The position numbers were made by a program, and so were the translations under genes. This document shows positions 4,527 through 5,309 of a DNA stretch of 5,309 nt, one piece after another. Below the pieces are notes generated by a model. That model did not search any database. It was not told where the DNA came from and saw nothing but the letters and a program-made list of their open reading frames with translations. Every line of letters begins with the position of its first letter. Within the stretch, counting starts at the first letter, position 1. Source of the stretch: Christensenellaceae bacterium (GTDB taxonomy: Bacteria; Bacillota; Clostridia; Christensenellales; UBA1750); assembly GCA_031287285.1 (NCBI GenBank), contig JAITTC010000162.1, positions 1-5,309 on the forward strand, given 5' to 3'.

Positions 4527-5309
4527 ATGGCGGAACTAAATCTGGAGTATCTTGGCATCTTAAATCCCACGGCCGTGCACCACAACATGCCGGTGCCCGC
4601 ATTGGTCGAGCGCGCGCTCGATCGGGGGGAGGGCATCCTTTCAAAAACCGGTGCTTTGGTCGTTAAAACCGGCAAATACACCGGCCGCTCGCCCGACGAC
4701 CGCTATGTGATCGACGCCCCGTCGGTGCACGACGAGATCGCCTGGGGCGCGGTGAACCGCCCCATGAGCCAAGAAAACTACGACTTCATCTACAATCGCA
4801 TGATGGCCTACCTGCAAAACCGGGAGCTTTTCGTGTTTGATGGCTATGCCAATGCCGATAAGGCCTACCAGAAGAAGATCCGCGTGGTCAACGAGTTTGC
4901 ATCCGAGAATCTCTTCATTCATCAGCTCTTGCTCCGCCCCGAAACCGAGGCCGAAATCGCTGATTTTAAGGCCGATTTCACCATCATCGCAGCGCCCGGC
5001 TTTAAGTGCATCCCGGAGCTTGACAATACCCACTCAGAGGCCGCAATCTTGGTCAATTTCGTCAAAAACGAGGTCATCATCGCGGGCTCGCAGTATGCCG
5101 GCGAGATCAAAAAGTCGGTGTTCGGCATCATGAACTACCTTCTGCCCAGCCAGGGCGTCTTTCCCATGCACTGCTCGGCCAACATGGGCAAGGATGGCGA
5201 CGTGGCCCTGTTCTTCGGCCTTTCGGGCACGGGCAAGACCACCCTTTCGGCGGATCCCAACCGCTACCTCATCGGCGACGACGAGCACGGCTGGCACAAG
5301 GGCGGCGTC
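4527..5309 (+). CDS. pckA: Phosphoenolpyruvate carboxykinase (ATP), N-terminal half, cut by the window edge
   Basis: Cytoplasmic enzyme that interconverts oxaloacetate plus ATP with phosphoenolpyruvate, CO2 and ADP. It serves gluconeogenesis, or CO2 fixation toward C4 acids in anaerobes. The first 261 codons are present and the frame is open at the window end; the family is about 520-540 residues. Visible motifs are TGRSP with substrate-binding Arg54 (52-56), YAGEIKK (190-196) with the active-site lysine region, MHCSAN with metal-binding His215 (214-219), the kinase P-loop GLSGTGKTT (231-239), and GDDEHGW with metal-binding acids D251/D252 (250-256). The P-loop form and these motifs mark the ATP-dependent family rather than the GTP-dependent one. 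It follows the penicillin-binding protein gene in the same direction after 232 bp of non-coding DNA, so it is probably a separate unit. The leader carries an 11-bp hairpin. Confidence 0.97.
   Translation, partial: MAELNLEYLGILNPTAVHHNMPVPALVERALDRGEGILSKTGALVVKTGKYTGRSPDDRYVIDAPSVHDEIAWGAVNRPMSQENYDFIYNRMMAYLQNRELFVFDGYANADKAYQKKIRVVNEFASENLFIHQLLLRPETEAEIADFKADFTIIAAPGFKCIPELDNTHSEAAILVNFVKNEVIIAGSQYAGEIKKSVFGIMNYLLPSQGVFPMHCSANMGKDGDVALFFGLSGTGKTTLSADPNRYLIGDDEHGWHKGGV

Noticed and set aside
4641..5297. Two minus-strand open frames opposite pckA
   Set aside because: They mirror the strongly conserved PEP carboxykinase coding sequence and have no motifs of their own.

Overview
The window reads as a piece of chromosome from a Gram-positive-type bacterium, most likely a moderately GC-rich member of the Clostridia (Bacillota). 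This is an inference from four things: a plsX-acpP-rnc gene order, purine-rich AGGAGG-type ribosome binding sites, a lipoprotein class B penicillin-binding protein of the MecA/PbpC type, and an ATP-type PEP carboxykinase. No rRNA or other marker is present to fix the taxon. I see no mobile element, CRISPR array, tRNA or phage gene.

Layout. The left third (1-1851, minus strand) is one compact operon read right to left: plsX (phosphate acyltransferase), acpP (acyl carrier protein) and rnc (ribonuclease III, cut by the window start). The genes are 26 bp apart. A promoter-like pair (TTGCCT, 17 bp, TAAAAT) sits just upstream of plsX at 1894-1922. PlsX and AcpP work together: PlsX moves acyl groups from acyl-ACP to phosphate, feeding the PlsY/PlsC route to phosphatidic acid. 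RNase III is a frequent operon partner without a direct biochemical link.

A non-coding divergent region (about 1923-2099) separates this operon from a rightward gene at 2168-4294. That gene encodes a 708-residue lipoprotein transpeptidase with an NTF2-like MecA_N domain, a dimerisation domain and a complete SxxK/SDN/KTGT active site. It has a well-formed promoter (TTGTGA, 17 bp, TGC-TATACT) at 2100-2128. A 232-bp intergenic stretch (4295-4526) follows. It holds two inverted repeats, a possible 25-codon reading frame with a good ribosome binding site, and a strong AAGGAGG site. It leads into pckA (ATP-type phosphoenolpyruvate carboxykinase), whose first 261 codons run to the window end.

The most unusual structure is a perfect 38-bp palindrome (19-bp arms, no mismatch) at 460-497, inside the coding sequence of rnc. 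Its RNA would fold into a long double-stranded hairpin, the substrate class of the enzyme the gene encodes. It could be an autoregulatory cleavage site, a recent inverted duplication of the conserved THPS-coding segment, or a sequencing/assembly fold-back. The window otherwise looks like ordinary housekeeping sequence, and I do not see a wholly new multi-gene system in it.
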